Origin: Limnothrix sp. CACIAM 69d
Lineage (GTDB): Bacteria > Cyanobacteriota > Cyanobacteriia > CACIAM-69d
Assembly (NCBI GenBank): GCA_001913845.2
Contig: MKGP02000024.1
Coordinates: 1-64,000, forward strand
Length of the DNA: 64,000 nt
Reading direction: 5' to 3'
A program made the position numbers and the translations under genes. Shown in pieces: positions 25,363 through 33,131 of this stretch (its first letter is position 1; every line of letters starts with the position of its first letter). The notes under the pieces were generated by a model, which saw only the letters and a list, made by a program, of their open reading frames with translations, was not told the origin of the DNA and did not search any database.

Positions 25363-25905
25363 TCAACTGGCTGAGCCTGGGGAGCCGGAAGCGGTTGTGC
25401 CCGTGACGGTGTTGGCTTGGTCGAGGGCTTGGGGCAGGCTGAGCAAGAAGAGGGTGCGTGGGGTGGTGTCTGGAGACAGCACGACGGCACATTGGGCCAA
25501 GTGAGCCAGGGGCGATCGCTCAAAGCGGGCCGGCAACGGCAGCACCTGATCGCGCGGCAGGTCGATCGAGTCCGGCGGCGAATCCGTGGGCAGTCCACAG
25601 AGCGCATTGCCCGATCGAGCAATCACGAGAAATTGGCCCATGCCCTTGGGCGATCGCTCCGAACCATCCAGCAGCAGAGCCAAGTCCAGCACCTGAATCA
25701 GCTGACTGTCGATGTAGACCAAGCCCGATCGACTCCAATCACCATTGTCCAGCGGCGGACAGTGCGTCACCTTCAGCACCACCGCCATCGGCAGCGCAAA
25801 CTCATACCCACCGGAGCGAAAGCAAATGGCCCGAATGGTGGGTAACTCTCGGGCACGGGAGCGGCCGGAAGCCGCCGTGGGCCCCGTCAAATTAGTTGAC
25901 AGCAT
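25363..25905 (-). CDS. CheW-like adaptor (PixI/PilI type)
   Basis: The 180-residue protein has a CheW-fold core with ICFRSGGYEFALPMAVVLKV (about 27-46), LVYIDSQLIQVLDLALLL and FLVIARSGNALCGLPTDSP. A C-terminal LFLLSLPQALDQA helix and a small-residue tail follow. CheW proteins couple chemoreceptors to a CheA kinase at the membrane. It is followed on the same strand by the PatA-type gene after a 219-base spacer, the order seen in pix/pil taxis loci. The region downstream of its stop contains repeated AAATTGACGATCA-like sequence (about 25,225-25,305), perhaps promoter sites for the PatA gene. Confidence 0.75.
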   Translation of the reverse strand: MLSTNLTGPTAASGRSRARELPTIRAICFRSGGYEFALPMAVVLKVTHCPPLDNGDWSRSGLVYIDSQLIQVLDLALLLDGSERSPKGMGQFLVIARSGNALCGLPTDSPPDSIDLPRDQVLPLPARFERSPLAHLAQCAVVLSPDTTPRTLFLLSLPQALDQANTVTGTTASGSPGSAS

Positions 25906-27058
25906 TGTTCCGTTCTTCTCCGTTGCGCCATCGCCTTGGGGTCTAAAGACTCGATCGCCCAGTGGCCAACCCCCATCACCCGTCGCCCGATCGAGATTCC
26001 AAAGGAATCATGATCGATTGCGGCTGGGGCAATTGGTTGGATTGATCACGATCTTGACCAACGATTAGGAAATCCACCGCTAGCCCTCTCAAGTCAGGCA
26101 ATCTTGAGTTAACCAATCCGGTCAGCGTTGCTTAACTATTCACCCTACTTTTACCCTACCCAAAACAGCAATCAATTGAATCGCCTTTTGAGATAGAAAT
26201 TTGTCAGTCCCTAGCCCTTCCTGGGCAGCTTGGGTTAAACCAGAAATCGCTCGCATTTGACCGGAATTTCGGCATGAATCGGTTGACTGGCGAGCGTTTG
26301 GGATGGGTCAGCCTCCTACCCCGAACTGTTGAGAAAAGTCTGCGTAGTTTGATGTATGCAATGATGCCACCCTGACAATAACTCACCGGAAAATCAAGAA
26401 AGGCACATGCAAAAGCAGACCTAAATGCTCGAAGGTAAAGTTTTGAAAATTGCGATGTACCCCCAAGCAAAATCGGCAGTAATGAATTACTGTGGCTGTT
26501 TTTTTGGGCTGATCTCCTTACTTTCGTAGTTGATTTGAATCGGTCAACATCAACTGGGAGTAGCTTGGAGCGATTTGGACTGATTTTTGGCTGATTCGGG
26601 CGAGTTTGTCAGAGAAAGCGATGAGCCTTTAAGTCCATTCTAGGCAGATTATCGATCGAGATACAAGCGCCGAGAACCGCGACAGAATCATGGCAAAATT
26701 TCAAAAAACCGTTGAAGATTGCACAAAATCGGTCAATAGCAACCGTATGGCTCCCTGAACCTCTGGGGAAAGACCAGGGCAACGCAGGATGAGGCGGGCG
26801 GTGCTGCCCCGCGATCGACTCCAGCGCGATCGAGTGGGGCTGGGCTAGTCATCTCCGGGATCATTGCTAAATTTTAAGTATTAAAAATAACGTTAAGTTT
26901 CTCCGGGCTGAGTTGCGTGAGGCAGGCGATCGACCCGGGGAGTTAACCGAGGCGATCAGTGGAGGCGATCGACCCAGGCGATCGGTGGAGGCGGTTAATC
27001 CGCGATGAGTCCACGGGGCTGCACCCCAACCGATCGACCTACTGATTAGATTCCTTCC
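25906..27058. other. 1.15 kb intergenic region without a convincing gene
   Basis: A minus-strand frame at 26,204-26,470 has no protein-like character. The region from about 26,740 to 26,860 is GC-rich and can fold: GCGGG and CCCGC close a hairpin near 26,790-26,812, followed by a CTCCAGCGCGATCGAGTGGGG stretch. It is set in AT-rich surroundings, which would suit a small RNA. At 26,925-26,996 the phrase AGGCGATCGACCC and variants recur four times in tandem. No known RNA family was recognised. Confidence 0.45.
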
Positions 27059-27994
27059 CTAGGCATCGGGGCCCAAAATGCTGACCAACAGAGCCTTTTG
27101 CACATGCAGCCGATTTTCGGCCTGATCCCAAACCCGTGATTGAGATCCCTCGATCGCCCCATCGGTGATTTCCTCGCCCCGGTGTGCAGGCAAGCAATGG
27201 AGCACGATCGCCTCCGGATCCGCCTTGGCCAGCAGATCTTCATTGAGCTGATAGGGAGCAAATAGGCTCTTGCGGGCTTCCGCTTCGTCTTCTTGGCCCA
27301 TGCTGGCCCACACATCGGTGTAGAGCATTTGGGCCCCGGCCGCCGCCGCGATCGGATCCGTGGTGACCACAACACTGGCGCGATCGCCCGCCAACTCGAT
27401 CGCCCGCTGCACCATTTGCCCATTGGGTTCATAGCCCGGCGGCGTGGCAATCCGCACATTCACCCCCGCCATGGCACAGGCCATCATCAAGGAATGGGCC
27501 ACATTGTTGCCATCACCCACATAGGTCACCGTCAGACCCGCCAAAGTACCAAAGGCCTCTTGCACCGTCAGCAAATCCGCCAAGGCCTGGCAAGGGTGGG
27601 CCAAATCGCTGAGGGCATTAATGACCGGTACGCCGGAATAATCCCGGAAGGTTTCCAAGTCCGCTTGGTCAAAGGTGCGAATGGCCATCACATCCAAGTA
27701 GCGCCCCAGCACCCGCGCCGTATCCTCCAGGGGTTCCCCCCGGCTCACTTGGGTCACCATCGGGTTCAGGTCAATCACTTGGCCACCCAGTTGATACATC
27801 GCCACCGTGAAGCTAACGCGGGTGCGGGTTGAAGCTTTGGAAAACAGCAGACCAAGCACTTTGTTGCAAATGGGCGTGATCGTCCCAGCTTTGAGCTGCG
27901 CTGCCAGGGACAGCAACGCTTGTAGTTCATCGCGATCGATATCCGCCAGACTCAGGAAACTGCGCCCTTTAAGTTGTGCTGGGATGGCATCCAT
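27059..27994 (-). CDS. argF: Ornithine carbamoyltransferase
   Basis: The 311-residue protein starts [20 protein letters not shown]; a longer frame upstream has unrelated composition. It has the carbamoyl-phosphate loop [11 protein letters not shown] (52-62), [11 protein letters not shown], the ornithine loop-like segment after DVWASMGQE and the late catalytic [11 protein letters not shown]. It makes citrulline from ornithine and carbamoyl phosphate in arginine synthesis. Length and motifs are complete. It is a single gene flanked by the non-coding stretch at 25,906-27,058. Confidence 0.96.
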   Translation of the reverse strand: MDAIPAQLKGRSFLSLADIDRDELQALLSLAAQLKAGTITPICNKVLGLLFSKASTRTRVSFTVAMYQLGGQVIDLNPMVTQVSRGEPLEDTARVLGRYLDVMAIRTFDQADLETFRDYSGVPVINALSDLAHPCQALADLLTVQEAFGTLAGLTVTYVGDGNNVAHSLMMACAMAGVNVRIATPPGYEPNGQMVQRAIELAGDRASVVVTTDPIAAAAGAQMLYTDVWASMGQEDEAEARKSLFAPYQLNEDLLAKADPEAIVLHCLPAHRGEEITDGAIEGSQSRVWDQAENRLHVQKALLVSILGPDA

Positions 27995-28282
27995 AAAACG
28001 ATATTCCCAAGAAATTTGGAGTTGGGTGATGGGGCTTGGTACGGGGCTGTTGTGATGGGGCGATCGGGCCAGGGCAAGCAGCCAACAGCCCAGGAGCCAC
28101 GGCCAACCCAAGGGGCTGGCTCCCGCTGTGCCGTCGCCAAAGGCAAATCTCCCGATCGAGCCGCGCCCCGGAAAGCTCCAATCCTACTACTAGGCGTTGG
28201 TGGAAACAGCGTCGAAATGCACTGCTTTTCGGGGCTGTGATCTGAATATTGATTGCGATCGCCTGTTTCGCGATCGCCTGTT

Positions 28283-28774
28283 TTAAAGAAAACTCCACTC
28301 GCCAAAGAGATTGTGGGTTGTGTTTTGGATCTCCGCTTGGTGACCATAAAAGTCCACAACCTTTTGGGTCATGTGGGCGGCCCGCTCGGCAATGGTGGAA
28401 GCCAAATGGAGGGTCACAATAGCACAGGCCGCATCGCCGCCATAGAGCCGGGCCCGCAACGTGTTGAACCCAATGGCGATCGCGGAAACGTCCGTGGCCG
28501 TGGTCACATTGGCGGAACTCAGCTCGCCACTGAAAAAACTAATTTCGCCCAAAATCGTGGGAGCCGACAGCACATTCAATTCCCGTTCACCCAAGTCAGT
28601 GTTTAAGGTGATGCGAACCTGACCGCTGGACAGGAAGAAGATGTGGCTGCCGGGTTTTCCCTGGTGGATGATGGTGCGATCGGCTGAGATGGTGCCCGAC
28701 TGGCAGGAGGAGAGAAATCGCTGAAATTGCTCAGCGGTCAGGTCTCGAAATGCAGGAAAATCGCGAAAATTCAT
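28283..28774 (-). CDS. Cyclic nucleotide-binding domain protein without HTH
   Basis: The 163-residue protein has a cNMP-binding beta barrel: ADRTIIHQGKPGSHIFFLSSG (about 31-51), then ILGEISFFSGELSSANVTTAT (about 74-94), which contains the GE and the Arg-less phosphate-binding cassette (SSANV rather than RxAS/T). A C-terminal helix bundle follows to the end, with no DNA-binding helix-turn-helix. The missing arginine suggests that it may not bind cAMP in the canonical way. It could be a sensor or a membrane-partner protein; its target is unknown. Confidence 0.8.
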   Translation of the reverse strand: MNFRDFPAFRDLTAEQFQRFLSSCQSGTISADRTIIHQGKPGSHIFFLSSGQVRITLNTDLGERELNVLSAPTILGEISFFSGELSSANVTTATDVSAIAIGFNTLRARLYGGDAACAIVTLHLASTIAERAAHMTQKVVDFYGHQAEIQNTTHNLFGEWSFL

Positions 28775-28917
28775 CTTCGCTCACTCGGCGGCCCCTGAAG
28801 ATTTCCCATAGTCTATCCCGGGGGCCAAAGGGGCAAGGCTACGGTTGCGACCGTTCAATTGAGTGGTTTTTGACCCGCAGCCTGTGGATGGGCCAATGAG
28901 CTTGTGGGTTGCGGGTC

Positions 28918-28976
28918 GTTAACTCGCTAGTTAACTTGCTAGTTAACTCATGGATGGTTAACGAGTCGTGGTTAAC
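28918..28976. repeat. Cluster of five GTTAAC sites
   Basis: GTTAAC occurs at 28918, 28930, 28942, 28957 and 28971. The first three are exactly 12 bases apart, within a GTTAACTNGCTA-type repeat. The cluster lies just downstream of the CpcF-like gene and upstream of the cNMP-binding gene on the minus strand. It could be a slippage repeat or a set of regulator sites. Confidence 0.75.
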
Positions 28977-29006
28977 GGGTTGCTAACGAAACGATCGCGT
29001 GCTGGG

Positions 29007-29672
29007 TCAGCCCTTGGCCGCCAACTGCTCGATCGCCCATTGGGCCCGCAGCCGCACCACTAGATCCGTATCAGCAGTCGCCCGATCGCGTAACAAACCT
29101 AACACGCGATCGCCCAAGGTCGGTTGCGATTGCGCCAGCCCCTCCAGCCCCGCGATCGCCGCGTAGCGCACCACCCATTCCAAATCCGTTGCATTCACCG
29201 TCAAGACCGCCAACACCCGATCGCGCGCCATCGGCACTTGCTCCGCCGCCATTCGTGCCCAACGCAATGCCCCCAACCCTTGGGCCGCCGCCCGCCGCAC
29301 ACTGGGGGCAAAATCCGTTTCGGCCGCCGCCAACAACAGTTCCAAAGCCCGAGGGTCGGCAATTTGGGCCAGCGCTCGCAAGGCCCAAGCCCGCGCCGTG
29401 TAGTTATAGCCATCCACCTGGGCCAAAATTGGCTCCACCGCCGTTTCCCCCAGGGCCACCAGTCCTTCCACCGCCGCCACCGCCGCCCCGGGGTTGTTGT
29501 ATCCCAACACGGCCATCAGGGTAGGAATTGCCGCCGGATCCTGGGCCGCCGCGAGCGATCGCACCGCGCCAACCATTTTGGCCACCGAGTCCGCCTCATC
29601 CACCGCCCGGATCAGTTGCGACAGATCAGGAGACAAATCGGAGGACAGCTCAGGAGAAGGGGCGATCGACAT
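29007..29672 (-). CDS. cpcF: HEAT-repeat bilin lyase subunit, CpcF-like
   Basis: The 221-residue all-helical HEAT/PBS-lyase protein has repeat units IPTLMAVLGYNNPGAAVAAVEGL, VEPILAQVDGYNYTARAWALRAL, RALELLLAAAETDFAPSVRRAAAQGL and LEWVVRYAAIAGLEGL. The phrases YNNPGAAV and YNYTARAWALRAL are those of CpcF, which with CpcE attaches phycocyanobilin to Cys84 of alpha-phycocyanin. CpcE and the phycocyanin genes are not in this window, so assignment to CpcF rather than another E/F-type lyase or NblB-like protein is probable, not certain. Confidence 0.72.
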   Translation of the reverse strand: MSIAPSPELSSDLSPDLSQLIRAVDEADSVAKMVGAVRSLAAAQDPAAIPTLMAVLGYNNPGAAVAAVEGLVALGETAVEPILAQVDGYNYTARAWALRALAQIADPRALELLLAAAETDFAPSVRRAAAQGLGALRWARMAAEQVPMARDRVLAVLTVNATDLEWVVRYAAIAGLEGLAQSQPTLGDRVLGLLRDRATADTDLVVRLRAQWAIEQLAAKG

Positions 29673-29785
29673 AGGTATAGCTCCGTTGGAATTGAGTAAC
29701 TGTTTTTGGGTGTAGCTGTTTTTTAGGAGGGGGATTTTTGAAGATCAACTTTGAAATTCAGGTTTGAAATAGACAGTCCCTTTCA

Positions 29786-29916
29786 GAGAATGTTTGAAAA
29801 GTATCTTTTGGCCTGTGCCAAACACCAATAGTTGTGGGGGCAAGATGCTCAAGCCCCTTGTCTACGTCGAGCACTGGAGCGGACAGAGTAGCAATTTTGG
29901 CTTTTCAGACATCCTT
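29786..29916. mobile_element. MITE family A, copy 2
   Basis: The 131 bp element has ends GAGAATGTTTGAAAAG and, inverted, CTTTTCAGACATCCTT. It is flanked by TCA on both sides. It carries the same interior as the copies at 4557 and 48824, including AGTAGC... CAATTTTGGCTTTTCAG-type sequence near its right end. It ends 14 bases from the stop codon of the DUF3611 gene. Confidence 0.82.
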
Positions 29917-29930
29917 TCAGGGCGATCGCT

Positions 29931-30548
29931 TCAATCGCCACCGGATCCAGCCTTGCTGATGCGATCGATCAACCAAAGATTGGCCGTCAAATTGCAAAAA
30001 TGGGCAAACATTCCGTGCGTGTTTCCCAACACCACAAACACATCCAACGCTTGAATGAAGCGACTCGGATCCACAAAGCCCAAATTAAACGGACTGCTTT
30101 GCATCAATAGCTTATTCGTGAGCTGACCCGTCACGGCCTCCGCCCCCACCAGCGCCAACCCCAAACCAAACAGATTAATCAAAACCCCCAGCCGGAGCCG
30201 CTTGAGGGTATCGGCCTTGGACGGTCGGGCGTTTTTCGGAGCCTGGAGCCGCCGTGCATGTTGCGTGTTGGTGAAGGTGTAATAGATGCTGGCCAGCAAA
30301 GTCAGCATCGCCACCACAGCCACCGCCAACCCCCCGATCGACCCCGGCCCCGGCCCCACCGGAACTGCCCCGGGCGTGGGACTAGTGCGCGCAAACAACA
30401 TGGGCGTGGTCAGCAACAGCAGAATACTGCCAATCACCCCAAGAAAAATTTGGATCCAAAAGCTGATGGTGCTGGTGCGACCCATCAAGCGGGCAATGCG
30501 TTCAACTTGGCTAACCACGGTGGGCTGGGAGCGGACACGACTGATCAC
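29931..30548 (-). CDS. DUF3611 family membrane protein
   Basis: The 205-residue protein has four predicted membrane helices: ISFWIQIFLGVIGSILLLLTT, IGGLAVAVVAMLTLLASIYYTF, RLGVLINLFGLGLALVGAEAV and a hydrophobic stretch around RFIQALDVFVVLGNTHGMF. The QPTVVSQVERIARLMGRTS opening and TNTQHARRL...LKRLRLG are typical of DUF3611, found in cyanobacteria and plastid-lineage proteins. Function unknown; thylakoid or inner membrane location is expected. It is divergent from the CCB-like gene at 30691. Confidence 0.8.
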   Translation of the reverse strand: MISRVRSQPTVVSQVERIARLMGRTSTISFWIQIFLGVIGSILLLLTTPMLFARTSPTPGAVPVGPGPGSIGGLAVAVVAMLTLLASIYYTFTNTQHARRLQAPKNARPSKADTLKRLRLGVLINLFGLGLALVGAEAVTGQLTNKLLMQSSPFNLGFVDPSRFIQALDVFVVLGNTHGMFAHFCNLTANLWLIDRISKAGSGGD

Positions 30549-30690
30549 CTTAACATGCTCGATCGCGCGGCCCCGAGTCCGATATGCTGATGGGAGCTGG
30601 GTTTGTAACTAATTGTTGCAGTAGCCTCAGGGAACACCACCAGCCCAACGCCTCCCTTCACCACCATTGCCCCACCTCCCGTCACTCGCC

Positions 30691-31233
30691 ATGTCCAACG
30701 ATGTCGTTGTCTCGTCCACGCTGTTCTTGACGGTGTTGATGTTAATCGGCCTGGTCTTCTTCATCCGCGCTTCCGCCAAAGACCGCACGGAACTGGCTTG
30801 CTACGTCCCCGAAACCATCCCGGAAACCGAACTGCGCGACCGGCTCCGAGGCTACTTCTCAGGGCGATCGTATCGCTTGGTGAATCGGGATGCAGACAAC
30901 GATCGCGTCACCTTTGAAGGTTTGGTGGCCGCCAGCCCCACCTTGGCCATCTTCCTCAGCATCCTCGCGGCCGGTGGGTTGCTTTGTCTGGGCCTCGTTT
31001 TGTCCATGACCATTCCCCAAATCCAGAATGCTGGATTAGCCCTCGTCCTCTTGGCCCCGGCCGCCGGTTGGTTCTATCAACGCAAAGCCCAGCGCACCGA
31101 ACAAGTGCAATTGCAGCTCGAAACCAACGATCAAGGGGCGATCGCCCGGCTCTGGGTCAAAGCCCACCGCGACGAACTCATTGCCCTCGAAGCGTCCCTC
31201 GGCCTCGAACCCACCCGACCCGCCAGCCACTAA
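30691..31233 (+). CDS. Membrane protein resembling cofactor-assembly of complex C subunit B (CCB) family
   Basis: The 180-residue protein (start MSNDVVVSSTLFLTV) has one N-terminal helix (SSTLFLTVLMLIGLVFFIRAS), a soluble loop with TELACYVPETIPETELRDRLRGYF, then a helical hairpin (LAIFLSILAAGGLLCLGLVLSM and GLALVLLAPAAGWFY) and a charged tail. The layout and phrases resemble the cyanobacterial CCB-type proteins, which in plastids help attach heme c' to cytochrome b6. I recall this relationship and cannot verify it here. An imperfect CCCAGC/GCTGGG hairpin follows the stop at 31234-31253. Confidence 0.6.
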   Translation: MSNDVVVSSTLFLTVLMLIGLVFFIRASAKDRTELACYVPETIPETELRDRLRGYFSGRSYRLVNRDADNDRVTFEGLVAASPTLAIFLSILAAGGLLCLGLVLSMTIPQIQNAGLALVLLAPAAGWFYQRKAQRTEQVQLQLETNDQGAIARLWVKAHRDELIALEASLGLEPTRPASH

Positions 31234-31338
31234 CCCAGCCATGCAAAGCTGGGCTGGTTGCTGGGCAGAGCCAACGAAACGTTGAGGCAACACTCAGTAA
31301 TCGTTAAGGATGCAATTAACAATTGACTGAAACCCAAT

Positions 31339-33036
31339 CTAAAAGTCGGCTAACTGACTAATCAGATCACCCCTCCGAAAGGTTGCAGACAATTGCTGCA
31401 AAGAGAGGGCAGAAGCTGAATAAAGACGGTGAATTGCATCCTCGATATCTTTGACACCCCGATCAAAATATTCGGATTCCTGATTCTGAATCAGTTCCTG
31501 CACCCTTAAAAAGTGCTGATGATTCAAATCATCGACTCGCTGTAATTTCAAATCCCGTAAAAGGTATTTCCCCATTTGCATGGCGATAAAATAAGAAGCG
31601 TAACGGACAAAATCTGGGTCATTGTTGGCTGGTTGGCGATGACGGCTATCGGCAATTCTGGACAGTAAAGTGGCACTGATGATCTGTGTGCCATTTAAGT
31701 TGCTCGTAAAAATTCGATTATAAAGTTTTCCAAAATGCTCACGAGTGGAAGATTTTGCCTGATGAGGGGCTTTTCTCCAAACGGCTAAAACGGCTGCGGC
31801 TGCTTCCGATGAAGTAATATCCTGCTGAGTTGGACGCTCTGAGCTGCGTTTTCTTAAATAACGATAACCCAGTTGCGCAATATCCAGTTCTAGTTGCGCT
31901 TGACGCTCATCATTTGCCTTCAGATCTCGCAGATCAACCGGATTTTGGTTATTGGTAGCGAAGGTAATTTTCTGAACCAAATCGGTGTTGAAACTGGATA
32001 ATTGATAAAGACGAATCAAAATATAGGCATTCGCTGAGTGAGCCTGATCGATTGGTAGTTGTTGCTGTGCATTGACCCATGTTTTATAAATGGTCATGCA
32101 AGTTTGTCCGCCATTGATGATTTGCAGGTTTTGGATCCGTACCTGATGATCACTGCCTTGTAGAGTGTTGTATTCAAACTTGTCACAAATCAGTGTTAAA
32201 CCATTGTTATAGAAATAGAGATAGTTGGCGTTGGTTTCAATTGTTTGCCGAATGCCGTCATTGACTCGATTATTTTGAAGCCCCAAATAGCGGCGAATAT
32301 TGCGCTCAAATAATCGCTCTCCATGCCGATCGACCAAAGTGGCAATCTCGCTAATGGCAACTCGCCCCACTAAGATTCGGTTGAATTCAATATCCTCAAC
32401 TAGAATTTTTCCGGAAAGCTGGAGGGTGTCATTAACGGGCTTCTTTGATTGCTGTAATTTAATCAGGCGATCGGGGTTGAGGTGCTCCCACTCCACTTGA
32501 TCACCGAATCCCGCAATTTGAATTAGGCGATCAGTCTGTTCATTCCAGCGCAACCCGTTATTACAGGCGATCGCCCGTACTTGGGGAATATAGCCATCTC
32601 GAATCAAACTCCGAATCTCTTCGACCTTTGCTTGCAGACGACGATTTAGGCTTTGATTGAGATTAATACTCGGATCAAATAAATATTGAATGGCATTAAT
32701 TAAGCTCTTAATTCCTTCTTCGGGAAAATGGCTAGCTCCATCCAGTTTCTGTTTATATTTACCCTGAAATAAATAAACCGTGAATTCGCCATCCTGCTCT
32801 TCAAAGGCATAGATCGCATCTACGCCAAAATCTTGCCCTCCATCCACAATGCAATCAAGCGTGGCTAGGTCGTCAAGATCCAGGATCGATCGAGCACATA
32901 AATGGATAAAAGCTAAGGATTTCAGCCGCCCGCGATCGCCCTGCAAGTTAAGACCGAGTTGTGCCTGTAACTCAGGCTTTAGGCGTTCGGCTAGGCTCTC
33001 GACCTGCTGATCAATAATCGAAGCCTTAATATCCAT
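31339..33036 (-). CDS. AIPR (abortive infection) family protein with nuclease-like N-terminus
   Basis: The 565-residue protein has an AIPR core beginning near NRILVGRVAISEIATLVDRHG, with FERNIRRYLGLQNNRVNDGIRQTI, the YLYFYNNGLTLICDKF block and RIQNLQIINGGQTCMTIY. These are hallmark phrases of PF10592-type phage-resistance proteins. The N-terminal 100 residues contain DFGVDAIYAF (Asp73) and LFQGKYKQ (Gln91-x-Lys93), which fit an Mrr-like PD-QxK nuclease core. Such proteins are linked to abortive infection and defence islands. The gene is followed on the same strand by leuS after 95 bases that hold a leuS terminator; a defence gene set lies on the other side of leuS. Confidence 0.85.
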   Translation of the reverse strand: MDIKASIIDQQVESLAERLKPELQAQLGLNLQGDRGRLKSLAFIHLCARSILDLDDLATLDCIVDGGQDFGVDAIYAFEEQDGEFTVYLFQGKYKQKLDGASHFPEEGIKSLINAIQYLFDPSINLNQSLNRRLQAKVEEIRSLIRDGYIPQVRAIACNNGLRWNEQTDRLIQIAGFGDQVEWEHLNPDRLIKLQQSKKPVNDTLQLSGKILVEDIEFNRILVGRVAISEIATLVDRHGERLFERNIRRYLGLQNNRVNDGIRQTIETNANYLYFYNNGLTLICDKFEYNTLQGSDHQVRIQNLQIINGGQTCMTIYKTWVNAQQQLPIDQAHSANAYILIRLYQLSSFNTDLVQKITFATNNQNPVDLRDLKANDERQAQLELDIAQLGYRYLRKRSSERPTQQDITSSEAAAAVLAVWRKAPHQAKSSTREHFGKLYNRIFTSNLNGTQIISATLLSRIADSRHRQPANNDPDFVRYASYFIAMQMGKYLLRDLKLQRVDDLNHQHFLRVQELIQNQESEYFDRGVKDIEDAIHRLYSASALSLQQLSATFRRGDLISQLADF

Positions 33037-33065
33037 TGATCTTAAAAAAATTGTGAATTAAACAA

Positions 33066-33102
33066 AGATTGGATCGAATGAATTAATCGCTCGATCCAAT
33101 CT
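33066..33102 (-). terminator. Rho-independent terminator of leuS
   Basis: On the minus strand AGATTGGATCGA and TCGATCCAATCT form a perfect 12 bp stem with a 13-base loop, followed by TTTGTTT. It starts 30 bases beyond the leuS stop and lies before the AIPR gene start. Confidence 0.85.
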
Positions 33103-33131
33103 CTATTCAAACTCAAGCGACTAGGCGATCG

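Noticed and set aside
26204..26470. 88-residue minus-strand frame in the long gap
   Set aside because: Composition is not protein-like, there is no ribosome-binding site, and no motif is visible.
26740..26860. RNase P RNA, SRP RNA or tmRNA
   Set aside because: The conserved cores of these RNAs (for example GAGGAAAGTCCGGGC of RNase P) are absent.
28918..28976. CRISPR array
   Set aside because: The GTTAAC repeats are only 6 bp with 12-15 bp spacing; no repeat-spacer structure of CRISPR type was found anywhere in the window.
31036..31293. Minus-strand frame at the end of the CCB-like gene
   Set aside because: It is antisense to a well-patterned membrane protein and has no motif of its own.
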